Assembly (NCBI GenBank): GCA_963971305.1
Contig: CAXARO010000157.1
Span: forward strand, 1-64,000
Reading direction: 5' to 3'
DNA length: 64,000 nucleotides
Source of the DNA: Arcuatula senhousia
Lineage: Eukaryota; Mollusca; Bivalvia; Mytilida; Mytilidae
Every line of letters begins with the position of its first letter. Within the stretch, counting starts at the first letter, position 1. The notes under the pieces are model-generated. The model was not told the DNA's origin and did not search any database. It saw only the letters and a program-made list of their open reading frames with translations. The position numbers were made by a program, and so were the translations under genes. Shown in pieces: positions 33,101-47,200 of this stretch.

Positions 33101-36100
33101 AAATGCCACAACAGGTTTATTTTCTTTTTTAAAATTTTTTTTATAAGCACTTCAGTGTGAAGGGAGACAACTATAAATCCCGCCATATTTGCAGATGTCA
33201 AAATGACACTTTTCAGGTAAACAAAAATATTTTTCTTTAGAGCTGGAAAGCGTACCCTTTTTGTTCCCAATTTTTGCTCTTATTGACATGCTCTTTCAAG
33301 CGATTTATCATTTTGACTTGAAATTTTCCCACAAGGCAGTGGAATTTAGCCTCAGAAATGGGATGACACCCATAAATTTAACACAAAACACCCCTTTTTT
33401 TGTTCATTTTGGACAGTTTTGATGAAATATTCAAATATGAATAAGTTTACTAGGCAGGTTCCATTAAAAAGTGGTGAATTTCAGCTTTTTATTGATATAT
33501 AGATGTCCATATTACAGGAAAATATCTTATTTCCATTCAAGCATGAAGGTGATGTTGCTTTCATCTGATGACGTCACTTTGCAAAACTATACCTTGCACC
33601 CTTTAAAGGCATATATACTTACTTTATGAATCATTTTTAGGGTCTACTTGGTTTATTTTGGTCTTGGATACAATTGTCAATTTGTTTACAAACACAAGAC
33701 CAATGTATTGGTACAATTTTGGCTCAGTAACATTCATAATTCTCATGAAAACTCCATAGTAACCAGTAAAACACTCAAAGTCATTGTGCAATATGTGACG
33801 TCATTTCATACTTTTGCGACGTTTCATGTCTTTCGCATTCACAGATGGAACAATATGTGACTTAGAAACCATTTATAGTACATAAAATTAAAAATTATCA
33901 TTAACCATCTACCACATGTATACAGTAGATGCTTTTTTTTACATTTAGCTAGTAAAGTATGTTAAATGGGTATTGCACAAACCATCTGTAATACCCAAAT
34001 TCTTAAATAAACTTAAAATGACCCTATTTTATGGCAAAACTAGGTGAAAAACAATTCCCTTTGAATGTTTTTTTTAGATTAACTATGTTTAATTGCCATC
34101 ACAATATTACTTTTATTAAGATAATTATGTTAAATTGTTTAAAAAGCATAGTATTGATATAAGCTTCACATTTCAGCTTAAAACAGTTCATGAATGCAAA
34201 AAATCCAAAAATCTTCATCGCAAGGTCTTGTATGAGAATCTGTATGTTTTCGCTATTTTTTATCGCAACGACAAAAATAAGGTACCATTGTGTTCGCAAT
34301 AAGATACCGAAACAGAAAAATTTGCTTTCATCAGAGAATTCATGCATCATAATGCTTTAAACGATGCAAGACACAGTTTCGTATAAAATACTAGTGAGTT
34401 TTACCAAATACATTAACCACAGGTAAGGGAATCCCTGTCTATTCATATACCTGAAGTGAAAATCATGTAATATTTTTAACTTTTATGATTGTTTAGATAT
34501 ATTTTTGTATTAAAAATGCCACAACAGGTTTATTTTCTTTTTTAAAATTTTTTTTATAAGCACTTCAGTGTGAAGGGAGACAACTATAAATCCCGCCATA
34601 TTTGCAGATGTCAAAATGACACTTTTCAGGTAAACAAAAATATTTTTCTTTAGAGCTGGAAAGCGTACCCTTTTTGTTCCCAATTTTTGCTCTTATTGAC
34701 ATGCTCTTTCAAGCGATTTATCATTTTGACTTGAAATTTTCCCACAAGGCAGTGGAATTTAGCCTCAGAAATGGGATGACACCCATAAATTTAACACAAA
34801 ACACCCCTTTTTTTGTTCATTTTGGACAGTTTTGATGAAATATTCAAATATGAATAAGTTTACTAGGCAGGTTCCATTAAAAAGTGGTGAATTTCAGCTT
34901 TTTATTGATATATAGATGTCCATATTACAGGAAAATATCTTATTTCCATTCAAGCATGAAGGTGATGTTGCTTTCATCTGATGACGTCACTTTGCAAAAC
35001 TATACCTTGCACCCTTTAAAGGCATATATACTTACTTTATGAATCATTTTTAGGGTCTACTTGGTTTATTTTGGTCTTGGATACAATTGTCAATTTGTTT
35101 ACAAACACAAGACCAATGTATTGGTACAATTTTGGCTCAGTAACATTCATAATTCTCATGAAAACTCCATAGTAACCAGTAAAACACTCAAAGTCATTGT
35201 GCAATATGTGACGTCATTTCATACTTTTGCGACGTTTCATGTCTTTCGCATTCACAGATGGAACAATATGTGACTTAGAAACCATTTATAGTACATAAAA
35301 TTAAAAATTATCATTAACCATCTACCACATGTATACAGTAGATGCTTTTTTTTACATTTAGCTAGTAAAGTATGTTAAATGGGTATTGCACAAACCATCT
35401 GTAATACCCAAATTCTTAAATAAACTTAAAATGACCCTATTTTATGGCAAAACTAGGTGAAAAACAATTCCCTTTGAATGTTTTTTTTAGATTAACTATG
35501 TTTAATTGCCATCACAATATTACTTTTATTAAGATAATTATGTTAAATTGTTTAAAAAGCATAGTATTGATATAAGCTTCACATTTCAGCTTAAAACAGT
35601 TCATGAATGCAAAAAATCCAAAAATCTTCATCGCAAGGTCTTGTATGAGAATCTGTATGTTTTCGCTATTTTTTATCGCAACGACAAAAATAAGGTACCA
35701 TTGTGTTCGCAATAAGATACCGAAACAGAAAAATTTGCTTTCATCAGAGAATTCATGCATCATAATGCTTTAAACGATGCAAGACACAGTTTCGTATAAA
35801 ATACTAGTGAGTTTTACCAAATACATTAACCACAGGTAAGGGAATCCCTGTCTATTCATATACCTGAAGTGAAAATCATGTAATATTTTTAACTTTTATG
35901 ATTGTTTAGATATATTTTTGTATTAAAAATGCCACAACAGGTTTATTTTCTTTTTTAAAATTTTTTTTATAAGCACTTCAGTGTGAAGGGAGACAACTAT
36001 AAATCCCGCCATATTTGCAGATGTCAAAATGACACTTTTCAGGTAAACAAAAATATTTTTCTTTAGAGCTGGAAAGCGTACCCTTTTTGTTCCCAATTTT

Positions 36101-39100
36101 TGCTCTTATTGACATGCTCTTTCAAGCGATTTATCATTTTGACTTGAAATTTTCCCACAAGGCAGTGGAATTTAGCCTCAGAAATGGGATGACACCCATA
36201 AATTTAACACAAAACACCCCTTTTTTTGTTCATTTTGGACAGTTTTGATGAAATATTCAAATATGAATAAGTTTACTAGGCAGGTTCCATTAAAAAGTGG
36301 TGAATTTCAGCTTTTTATTGATATATAGATGTCCATATTACAGGAAAATATCTTATTTCCATTCAAGCATGAAGGTGATGTTGCTTTCATCTGATGACGT
36401 CACTTTGCAAAACTATACCTTGCACCCTTTAAAGGCATATATACTTACTTTATGAATCATTTTTAGGGTCTACTTGGTTTATTTTGGTCTTGGATACAAT
36501 TGTCAATTTGTTTACAAACACAAGACCAATGTATTGGTACAATTTTGGCTCAGTAACATTCATAATTCTCATGAAAACTCCATAGTAACCAGTAAAACAC
36601 TCAAAGTCATTGTGCAATATGTGACGTCATTTCATACTTTTGCGACGTTTCATGTCTTTCGCATTCACAGATGGAACAATATGTGACTTAGAAACCATTT
36701 ATAGTACATAAAATTAAAAATTATCATTAACCATCTACCACATGTATACAGTAGATGCTTTTTTTTACATTTAGCTAGTAAAGTATGTTAAATGGGTATT
36801 GCACAAACCATCTGTAATACCCAAATTCTTAAATAAACTTAAAATGACCCTATTTTATGGCAAAACTAGGTGAAAAACAATTCCCTTTGAATGTTTTTTT
36901 TAGATTAACTATGTTTAATTGCCATCACAATATTACTTTTATTAAGATAATTATGTTAAATTGTTTAAAAAGCATAGTATTGATATAAGCTTCACATTTC
37001 AGCTTAAAACAGTTCATGAATGCAAAAAATCCAAAAATCTTCATCGCAAGGTCTTGTATGAGAATCTGTATGTTTTCGCTATTTTTTATCGCAACGACAA
37101 AAATAAGGTACCATTGTGTTCGCAATAAGATACCGAAACAGAAAAATTTGCTTTCATCAGAGAATTCATGCATCATAATGCTTTAAACGATGCAAGACAC
37201 AGTTTCGTATAAAATACTAGTGAGTTTTACCAAATACATTAACCACAGGTAAGGGAATCCCTGTCTATTCATATACCTGAAGTGAAAATCATGTAATATT
37301 TTTAACTTTTATGATTGTTTAGATATATTTTTGTATTAAAAATGCCACAACAGGTTTATTTTCTTTTTTAAAATTTTTTTTATAAGCACTTCAGTGTGAA
37401 GGGAGACAACTATAAATCCCGCCATATTTGCAGATGTCAAAATGACACTTTTCAGGTAAACAAAAATATTTTTCTTTAGAGCTGGAAAGCGTACCCTTTT
37501 TGTTCCCAATTTTTGCTCTTATTGACATGCTCTTTCAAGCGATTTATCATTTTGACTTGAAATTTTCCCACAAGGCAGTGGAATTTAGCCTCAGAAATGG
37601 GATGACACCCATAAATTTAACACAAAACACCCCTTTTTTTGTTCATTTTGGACAGTTTTGATGAAATATTCAAATATGAATAAGTTTACTAGGCAGGTTC
37701 CATTAAAAAGTGGTGAATTTCAGCTTTTTATTGATATATAGATGTCCATATTACAGGAAAATATCTTATTTCCATTCAAGCATGAAGGTGATGTTGCTTT
37801 CATCTGATGACGTCACTTTGCAAAACTATACCTTGCACCCTTTAAAGGCATATATACTTACTTTATGAATCATTTTTAGGGTCTACTTGGTTTATTTTGG
37901 TCTTGGATACAATTGTCAATTTGTTTACAAACACAAGACCAATGTATTGGTACAATTTTGGCTCAGTAACATTCATAATTCTCATGAAAACTCCATAGTA
38001 ACCAGTAAAACACTCAAAGTCATTGTGCAATATGTGACGTCATTTCATACTTTTGCGACGTTTCATGTCTTTCGCATTCACAGATGGAACAATATGTGAC
38101 TTAGAAACCATTTATAGTACATAAAATTAAAAATTATCATTAACCATCTACCACATGTATACAGTAGATGCTTTTTTTTACATTTAGCTAGTAAAGTATG
38201 TTAAATGGGTATTGCACAAACCATCTGTAATACCCAAATTCTTAAATAAACTTAAAATGACCCTATTTTATGGCAAAACTAGGTGAAAAACAATTCCCTT
38301 TGAATGTTTTTTTTAGATTAACTATGTTTAATTGCCATCACAATATTACTTTTATTAAGATAATTATGTTAAATTGTTTAAAAAGCATAGTATTGATATA
38401 AGCTTCACATTTCAGCTTAAAACAGTTCATGAATGCAAAAAATCCAAAAATCTTCATCGCAAGGTCTTGTATGAGAATCTGTATGTTTTCGCTATTTTTT
38501 ATCGCAACGACAAAAATAAGGTACCATTGTGTTCGCAATAAGATACCGAAACAGAAAAATTTGCTTTCATCAGAGAATTCATGCATCATAATGCTTTAAA
38601 CGATGCAAGACACAGTTTCGTATAAAATACTAGTGAGTTTTACCAAATACATTAACCACAGGTAAGGGAATCCCTGTCTATTCATATACCTGAAGTGAAA
38701 ATCATGTAATATTTTTAACTTTTATGATTGTTTAGATATATTTTTGTATTAAAAATGCCACAACAGGTTTATTTTCTTTTTTAAAATTTTTTTTATAAGC
38801 ACTTCAGTGTGAAGGGAGACAACTATAAATCCCGCCATATTTGCAGATGTCAAAATGACACTTTTCAGGTAAACAAAAATATTTTTCTTTAGAGCTGGAA
38901 AGCGTACCCTTTTTGTTCCCAATTTTTGCTCTTATTGACATGCTCTTTCAAGCGATTTATCATTTTGACTTGAAATTTTCCCACAAGGCAGTGGAATTTA
39001 GCCTCAGAAATGGGATGACACCCATAAATTTAACACAAAACACCCCTTTTTTTGTTCATTTTGGACAGTTTTGATGAAATATTCAAATATGAATAAGTTT

Positions 39101-41425
39101 ACTAGGCAGGTTCCATTAAAAAGTGGTGAATTTCAGCTTTTTATTGATATATAGATGTCCATATTACAGGAAAATATCTTATTTCCATTCAAGCATGAAG
39201 GTGATGTTGCTTTCATCTGATGACGTCACTTTGCAAAACTATACCTTGCACCCTTTAAAGGCATATATACTTACTTTATGAATCATTTTTAGGGTCTACT
39301 TGGTTTATTTTGGTCTTGGATACAATTGTCAATTTGTTTACAAACACAAGACCAATGTATTGGTACAATTTTGGCTCAGTAACATTCATAATTCTCATGA
39401 AAACTCCATAGTAACCAGTAAAACACTCAAAGTCATTGTGCAATATGTGACGTCATTTCATACTTTTGCGACGTTTCATGTCTTTCGCATTCACAGATGG
39501 AACAATATGTGACTTAGAAACCATTTATAGTACATAAAATTAAAAATTATCATTAACCATCTACCACATGTATACAGTAGATGCTTTTTTTTACATTTAG
39601 CTAGTAAAGTATGTTAAATGGGTATTGCACAAACCATCTGTAATACCCAAATTCTTAAATAAACTTAAAATGACCCTATTTTATGGCAAAACTAGGTGAA
39701 AAACAATTCCCTTTGAATGTTTTTTTTAGATTAACTATGTTTAATTGCCATCACAATATTACTTTTATTAAGATAATTATGTTAAATTGTTTAAAAAGCA
39801 TAGTATTGATATAAGCTTCACATTTCAGCTTAAAACAGTTCATGAATGCAAAAAATCCAAAAATCTTCATCGCAAGGTCTTGTATGAGAATCTGTATGTT
39901 TTCGCTATTTTTTATCGCAACGACAAAAATAAGGTACCATTGTGTTCGCAATAAGATACCGAAACAGAAAAATTTGCTTTCATCAGAGAATTCATGCATC
40001 ATAATGCTTTAAACGATGCAAGACACAGTTTCGTATAAAATACTAGTGAGTTTTACCAAATACATTAACCACAGGTAAGGGAATCCCTGTCTATTCATAT
40101 ACCTGAAGTGAAAATCATGTAATATTTTTAACTTTTATGATTGTTTAGATATATTTTTGTATTAAAAATGCCACAACAGGTTTATTTTCTTTTTTAAAAT
40201 TTTTTTTATAAGCACTTCAGTGTGAAGGGAGACAACTATAAATCCCGCCATATTTGCAGATGTCAAAATGACACTTTTCAGGTAAACAAAAATATTTTTC
40301 TTTAGAGCTGGAAAGCGTACCCTTTTTGTTCCCAATTTTTGCTCTTATTGACATGCTCTTTCAAGCGATTTATCATTTTGACTTGAAATTTTCCCACAAG
40401 GCAGTGGAATTTAGCCTCAGAAATGGGATGACACCCATAAATTTAACACAAAACACCCCTTTTTTTGTTCATTTTGGACAGTTTTGATGAAATATTCAAA
40501 TATGAATAAGTTTACTAGGCAGGTTCCATTAAAAAGTGGTGAATTTCAGCTTTTTATTGATATATAGATGTCCATATTACAGGAAAATATCTTATTTCCA
40601 TTCAAGCATGAAGGTGATGTTGCTTTCATCTGATGACGTCACTTTGCAAAACTATACCTTGCACCCTTTAAAGGCATATATACTTACTTTATGAATCATT
40701 TTTAGGGTCTACTTGGTTTATTTTGGTCTTGGATACAATTGTCAATTTGTTTACAAACACAAGACCAATGTATTGGTACAATTTTGGCTCAGTAACATTC
40801 ATAATTCTCATGAAAACTCCATAGTAACCAGTAAAACACTCAAAGTCATTGTGCAATATGTGACGTCATTTCATACTTTTGCGACGTTTCATGTCTTTCG
40901 CATTCACAGATGGAACAATATGTGACTTAGAAACCATTTATAGTACATAAAATTAAAAATTATCATTAACCATCTACCACATGTATACAGTAGATGCTTT
41001 TTTTTACATTTAGCTAGTAAAGTATGTTAAATGGGTATTGCACAAACCATCTGTAATACCCAAATTCTTAAATAAACTTAAAATGACCCTATTTTATGGC
41101 AAAACTAGGTGAAAAACAATTCCCTTTGAATGTTTTTTTTAGATTAACTATGTTTAATTGCCATCACAATATTACTTTTATTAAGATAATTATGTTAAAT
41201 TGTTTAAAAAGCATAGTATTGATATAAGCTTCACATTTCAGCTTAAAACAGTTCATGAATGCAAAAAATCCAAAAATCTTCATCGCAAGGTCTTGTATGA
41301 GAATCTGTATGTTTTCGCTATTTTTTATCGCAACGACAAAAATAAGGTACCATTGTGTTCGCAATAAGATACCGAAACAGAAAAATTTGCTTTCATCAGA
41401 GAATTCATGCATCATAATGCTTTAA

Positions 41426-42838
41426 ACGATGCAAGACATAGTTTCGTATAAAATACTAGTGAGTTTTACCAAATACATTAACCACAGGTAAGGGAATCCC
41501 TGTCTATTCATATACCTGAAGTGAAAATCATGTAATATTTTTAACTTTTATGATTGTTTAGATATATTTTTGTATTAAAAATGCCACAACAGGTTTATTT
41601 TCTTTTTTAAAATTTTTTTTATAAGCACTTCAGTGTGAAGGGAGACAACTATAAATCCCGCCATATTTGCAGATGTCAAAATGACACTTTTCAGGTAAAC
41701 AAAAATATTTTTCTTTAGAGCTGGAAAGCGTACCCTTTTTGTTCCCAATTTTTGCTCTTATTGACATGCTCTTTCAAGCGATTTATCATTTTGACTTGAA
41801 ATTTTCCCACAAGGCAGTGGAATTTAGCCTCAGAAATGGGATGACACCCATAAATTTAACACAAAACACCCCTTTTTTTGTTCATTTTGGACAGTTTTGA
41901 TGAAATATTCAAATATGAATAAGTTTACTAGGCAGGTTCCATTAAAAAGTGGTGAATTTCAGCTTTTTATTGATATATAGATGTCCATATTACAGGAAAA
42001 TATCTTATTTCCATTCAAGCATGAAGGTGATGTTGCTTTCATCTGATGACGTCACTTTGCAAAACTATACCTTGCACCCTTTAAAGGCATATATACTTAC
42101 TTTATGAATCATTTTTAGGGTCTACTTGGTTTATTTTGGTCTTGGATACAATTGTCAATTTGTTTACAAACACAAGACCAATGTATTGGTACAATTTTGG
42201 CTCAGTAACATTCATAATTCTCATGAAAACTCCATAGTAACCAGTAAAACACTCAAAGTCATTGTGCAATATGTGACGTCATTTCATACTTTTGCGACGT
42301 TTCATGTCTTTCGCATTCACAGATGGAACAATATGTGACTTAGAAACCATTTATAGTACATAAAATTAAAAATTATCATTAACCATCTACCACATGTATA
42401 CAGTAGATGCTTTTTTTTACATTTAGCTAGTAAAGTATGTTAAATGGGTATTGCACAAACCATCTGTAATACCCAAATTCTTAAATAAACTTAAAATGAC
42501 CCTATTTTATGGCAAAACTAGGTGAAAAACAATTCCCTTTGAATGTTTTTTTTAGATTAACTATGTTTAATTGCCATCACAATATTACTTTTATTAAGAT
42601 AATTATGTTAAATTGTTTAAAAAGCATAGTATTGATATAAGCTTCACATTTCAGCTTAAAACAGTTCATGAATGCAAAAAATCCAAAAATCTTCATCGCA
42701 AGGTCTTGTATGAGAATCTGTATGTTTTCGCTATTTTTTATCGCAACGACAAAAATAAGGTACCATTGTGTTCGCAATAAGATACCGAAACAGAAAAATT
42801 TGCTTTCATCAGAGAATTCATGCATCATAATGCTTTAA
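41426..42838 (+). repeat. Satellite unit 22 with a C-to-T change
   Basis: At 41439 (unit position 14) GACACAG is GACATAG. It is the only substitution I noticed among the full units, and it falls inside the left terminal repeat of segment A. Confidence 0.8.
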
Positions 42839-44252
42839 ACGATGCAAGACACAGTTTCGTATAAAATACTAGTGAGTTTTACCAAATACATTAACCACAG
42901 GTAAGGGAATCCCTGTCTATTCATATACCTGAAGTGAAAATCATGTAATATTTTTAACTTTTATGATTGTTTAGATATATTTTTGTATTAAAAATGCCAC
43001 AACAGGTTTATTTTCTTTTTTAAAATTTTTTTTTATAAGCACTTCAGTGTGAAGGGAGACAACTATAAATCCCGCCATATTTGCAGATGTCAAAATGACA
43101 CTTTTCAGGTAAACAAAAATATTTTTCTTTAGAGCTGGAAAGCGTACCCTTTTTGTTCCCAATTTTTGCTCTTATTGACATGCTCTTTCAAGCGATTTAT
43201 CATTTTGACTTGAAATTTTCCCACAAGGCAGTGGAATTTAGCCTCAGAAATGGGATGACACCCATAAATTTAACACAAAACACCCCTTTTTTTGTTCATT
43301 TTGGACAGTTTTGATGAAATATTCAAATATGAATAAGTTTACTAGGCAGGTTCCATTAAAAAGTGGTGAATTTCAGCTTTTTATTGATATATAGATGTCC
43401 ATATTACAGGAAAATATCTTATTTCCATTCAAGCATGAAGGTGATGTTGCTTTCATCTGATGACGTCACTTTGCAAAACTATACCTTGCACCCTTTAAAG
43501 GCATATATACTTACTTTATGAATCATTTTTAGGGTCTACTTGGTTTATTTTGGTCTTGGATACAATTGTCAATTTGTTTACAAACACAAGACCAATGTAT
43601 TGGTACAATTTTGGCTCAGTAACATTCATAATTCTCATGAAAACTCCATAGTAACCAGTAAAACACTCAAAGTCATTGTGCAATATGTGACGTCATTTCA
43701 TACTTTTGCGACGTTTCATGTCTTTCGCATTCACAGATGGAACAATATGTGACTTAGAAACCATTTATAGTACATAAAATTAAAAATTATCATTAACCAT
43801 CTACCACATGTATACAGTAGATGCTTTTTTTTACATTTAGCTAGTAAAGTATGTTAAATGGGTATTGCACAAACCATCTGTAATACCCAAATTCTTAAAT
43901 AAACTTAAAATGACCCTATTTTATGGCAAAACTAGGTGAAAAACAATTCCCTTTGAATGTTTTTTTTAGATTAACTATGTTTAATTGCCATCACAATATT
44001 ACTTTTATTAAGATAATTATGTTAAATTGTTTAAAAAGCATAGTATTGATATAAGCTTCACATTTCAGCTTAAAACAGTTCATGAATGCAAAAAATCCAA
44101 AAATCTTCATCGCAAGGTCTTGTATGAGAATCTGTATGTTTTCGCTATTTTTTATCGCAACGACAAAAATAAGGTACCATTGTGTTCGCAATAAGATACC
44201 GAAACAGAAAAATTTGCTTTCATCAGAGAATTCATGCATCATAATGCTTTAA
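42839..44252 (+). repeat. Satellite unit 23, 1414 bp (T9 variant)
   Basis: The same nine-T tract as unit 13 (43026-43034), ten units and 14,131 bp later. Confidence 0.8.
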
Positions 44253-47200
44253 ACGATGCAAGACACAGTTTCGTATAAAATACTAGTGAGTTTTACCAAA
44301 TACATTAACCACAGGTAAGGGAATCCCTGTCTATTCATATACCTGAAGTGAAAATCATGTAATATTTTTAACTTTTATGATTGTTTAGATATATTTTTGT
44401 ATTAAAAATGCCACAACAGGTTTATTTTCTTTTTTAAAATTTTTTTTATAAGCACTTCAGTGTGAAGGGAGACAACTATAAATCCCGCCATATTTGCAGA
44501 TGTCAAAATGACACTTTTCAGGTAAACAAAAATATTTTTCTTTAGAGCTGGAAAGCGTACCCTTTTTGTTCCCAATTTTTGCTCTTATTGACATGCTCTT
44601 TCAAGCGATTTATCATTTTGACTTGAAATTTTCCCACAAGGCAGTGGAATTTAGCCTCAGAAATGGGATGACACCCATAAATTTAACACAAAACACCCCT
44701 TTTTTTGTTCATTTTGGACAGTTTTGATGAAATATTCAAATATGAATAAGTTTACTAGGCAGGTTCCATTAAAAAGTGGTGAATTTCAGCTTTTTATTGA
44801 TATATAGATGTCCATATTACAGGAAAATATCTTATTTCCATTCAAGCATGAAGGTGATGTTGCTTTCATCTGATGACGTCACTTTGCAAAACTATACCTT
44901 GCACCCTTTAAAGGCATATATACTTACTTTATGAATCATTTTTAGGGTCTACTTGGTTTATTTTGGTCTTGGATACAATTGTCAATTTGTTTACAAACAC
45001 AAGACCAATGTATTGGTACAATTTTGGCTCAGTAACATTCATAATTCTCATGAAAACTCCATAGTAACCAGTAAAACACTCAAAGTCATTGTGCAATATG
45101 TGACGTCATTTCATACTTTTGCGACGTTTCATGTCTTTCGCATTCACAGATGGAACAATATGTGACTTAGAAACCATTTATAGTACATAAAATTAAAAAT
45201 TATCATTAACCATCTACCACATGTATACAGTAGATGCTTTTTTTTACATTTAGCTAGTAAAGTATGTTAAATGGGTATTGCACAAACCATCTGTAATACC
45301 CAAATTCTTAAATAAACTTAAAATGACCCTATTTTATGGCAAAACTAGGTGAAAAACAATTCCCTTTGAATGTTTTTTTTAGATTAACTATGTTTAATTG
45401 CCATCACAATATTACTTTTATTAAGATAATTATGTTAAATTGTTTAAAAAGCATAGTATTGATATAAGCTTCACATTTCAGCTTAAAACAGTTCATGAAT
45501 GCAAAAAATCCAAAAATCTTCATCGCAAGGTCTTGTATGAGAATCTGTATGTTTTCGCTATTTTTTATCGCAACGACAAAAATAAGGTACCATTGTGTTC
45601 GCAATAAGATACCGAAACAGAAAAATTTGCTTTCATCAGAGAATTCATGCATCATAATGCTTTAAACGATGCAAGACACAGTTTCGTATAAAATACTAGT
45701 GAGTTTTACCAAATACATTAACCACAGGTAAGGGAATCCCTGTCTATTCATATACCTGAAGTGAAAATCATGTAATATTTTTAACTTTTATGATTGTTTA
45801 GATATATTTTTGTATTAAAAATGCCACAACAGGTTTATTTTCTTTTTTAAAATTTTTTTTATAAGCACTTCAGTGTGAAGGGAGACAACTATAAATCCCG
45901 CCATATTTGCAGATGTCAAAATGACACTTTTCAGGTAAACAAAAATATTTTTCTTTAGAGCTGGAAAGCGTACCCTTTTTGTTCCCAATTTTTGCTCTTA
46001 TTGACATGCTCTTTCAAGCGATTTATCATTTTGACTTGAAATTTTCCCACAAGGCAGTGGAATTTAGCCTCAGAAATGGGATGACACCCATAAATTTAAC
46101 ACAAAACACCCCTTTTTTTGTTCATTTTGGACAGTTTTGATGAAATATTCAAATATGAATAAGTTTACTAGGCAGGTTCCATTAAAAAGTGGTGAATTTC
46201 AGCTTTTTATTGATATATAGATGTCCATATTACAGGAAAATATCTTATTTCCATTCAAGCATGAAGGTGATGTTGCTTTCATCTGATGACGTCACTTTGC
46301 AAAACTATACCTTGCACCCTTTAAAGGCATATATACTTACTTTATGAATCATTTTTAGGGTCTACTTGGTTTATTTTGGTCTTGGATACAATTGTCAATT
46401 TGTTTACAAACACAAGACCAATGTATTGGTACAATTTTGGCTCAGTAACATTCATAATTCTCATGAAAACTCCATAGTAACCAGTAAAACACTCAAAGTC
46501 ATTGTGCAATATGTGACGTCATTTCATACTTTTGCGACGTTTCATGTCTTTCGCATTCACAGATGGAACAATATGTGACTTAGAAACCATTTATAGTACA
46601 TAAAATTAAAAATTATCATTAACCATCTACCACATGTATACAGTAGATGCTTTTTTTTACATTTAGCTAGTAAAGTATGTTAAATGGGTATTGCACAAAC
46701 CATCTGTAATACCCAAATTCTTAAATAAACTTAAAATGACCCTATTTTATGGCAAAACTAGGTGAAAAACAATTCCCTTTGAATGTTTTTTTTAGATTAA
46801 CTATGTTTAATTGCCATCACAATATTACTTTTATTAAGATAATTATGTTAAATTGTTTAAAAAGCATAGTATTGATATAAGCTTCACATTTCAGCTTAAA
46901 ACAGTTCATGAATGCAAAAAATCCAAAAATCTTCATCGCAAGGTCTTGTATGAGAATCTGTATGTTTTCGCTATTTTTTATCGCAACGACAAAAATAAGG
47001 TACCATTGTGTTCGCAATAAGATACCGAAACAGAAAAATTTGCTTTCATCAGAGAATTCATGCATCATAATGCTTTAAACGATGCAAGACACAGTTTCGT
47101 ATAAAATACTAGTGAGTTTTACCAAATACATTAACCACAGGTAAGGGAATCCCTGTCTATTCATATACCTGAAGTGAAAATCATGTAATATTTTTAACTT

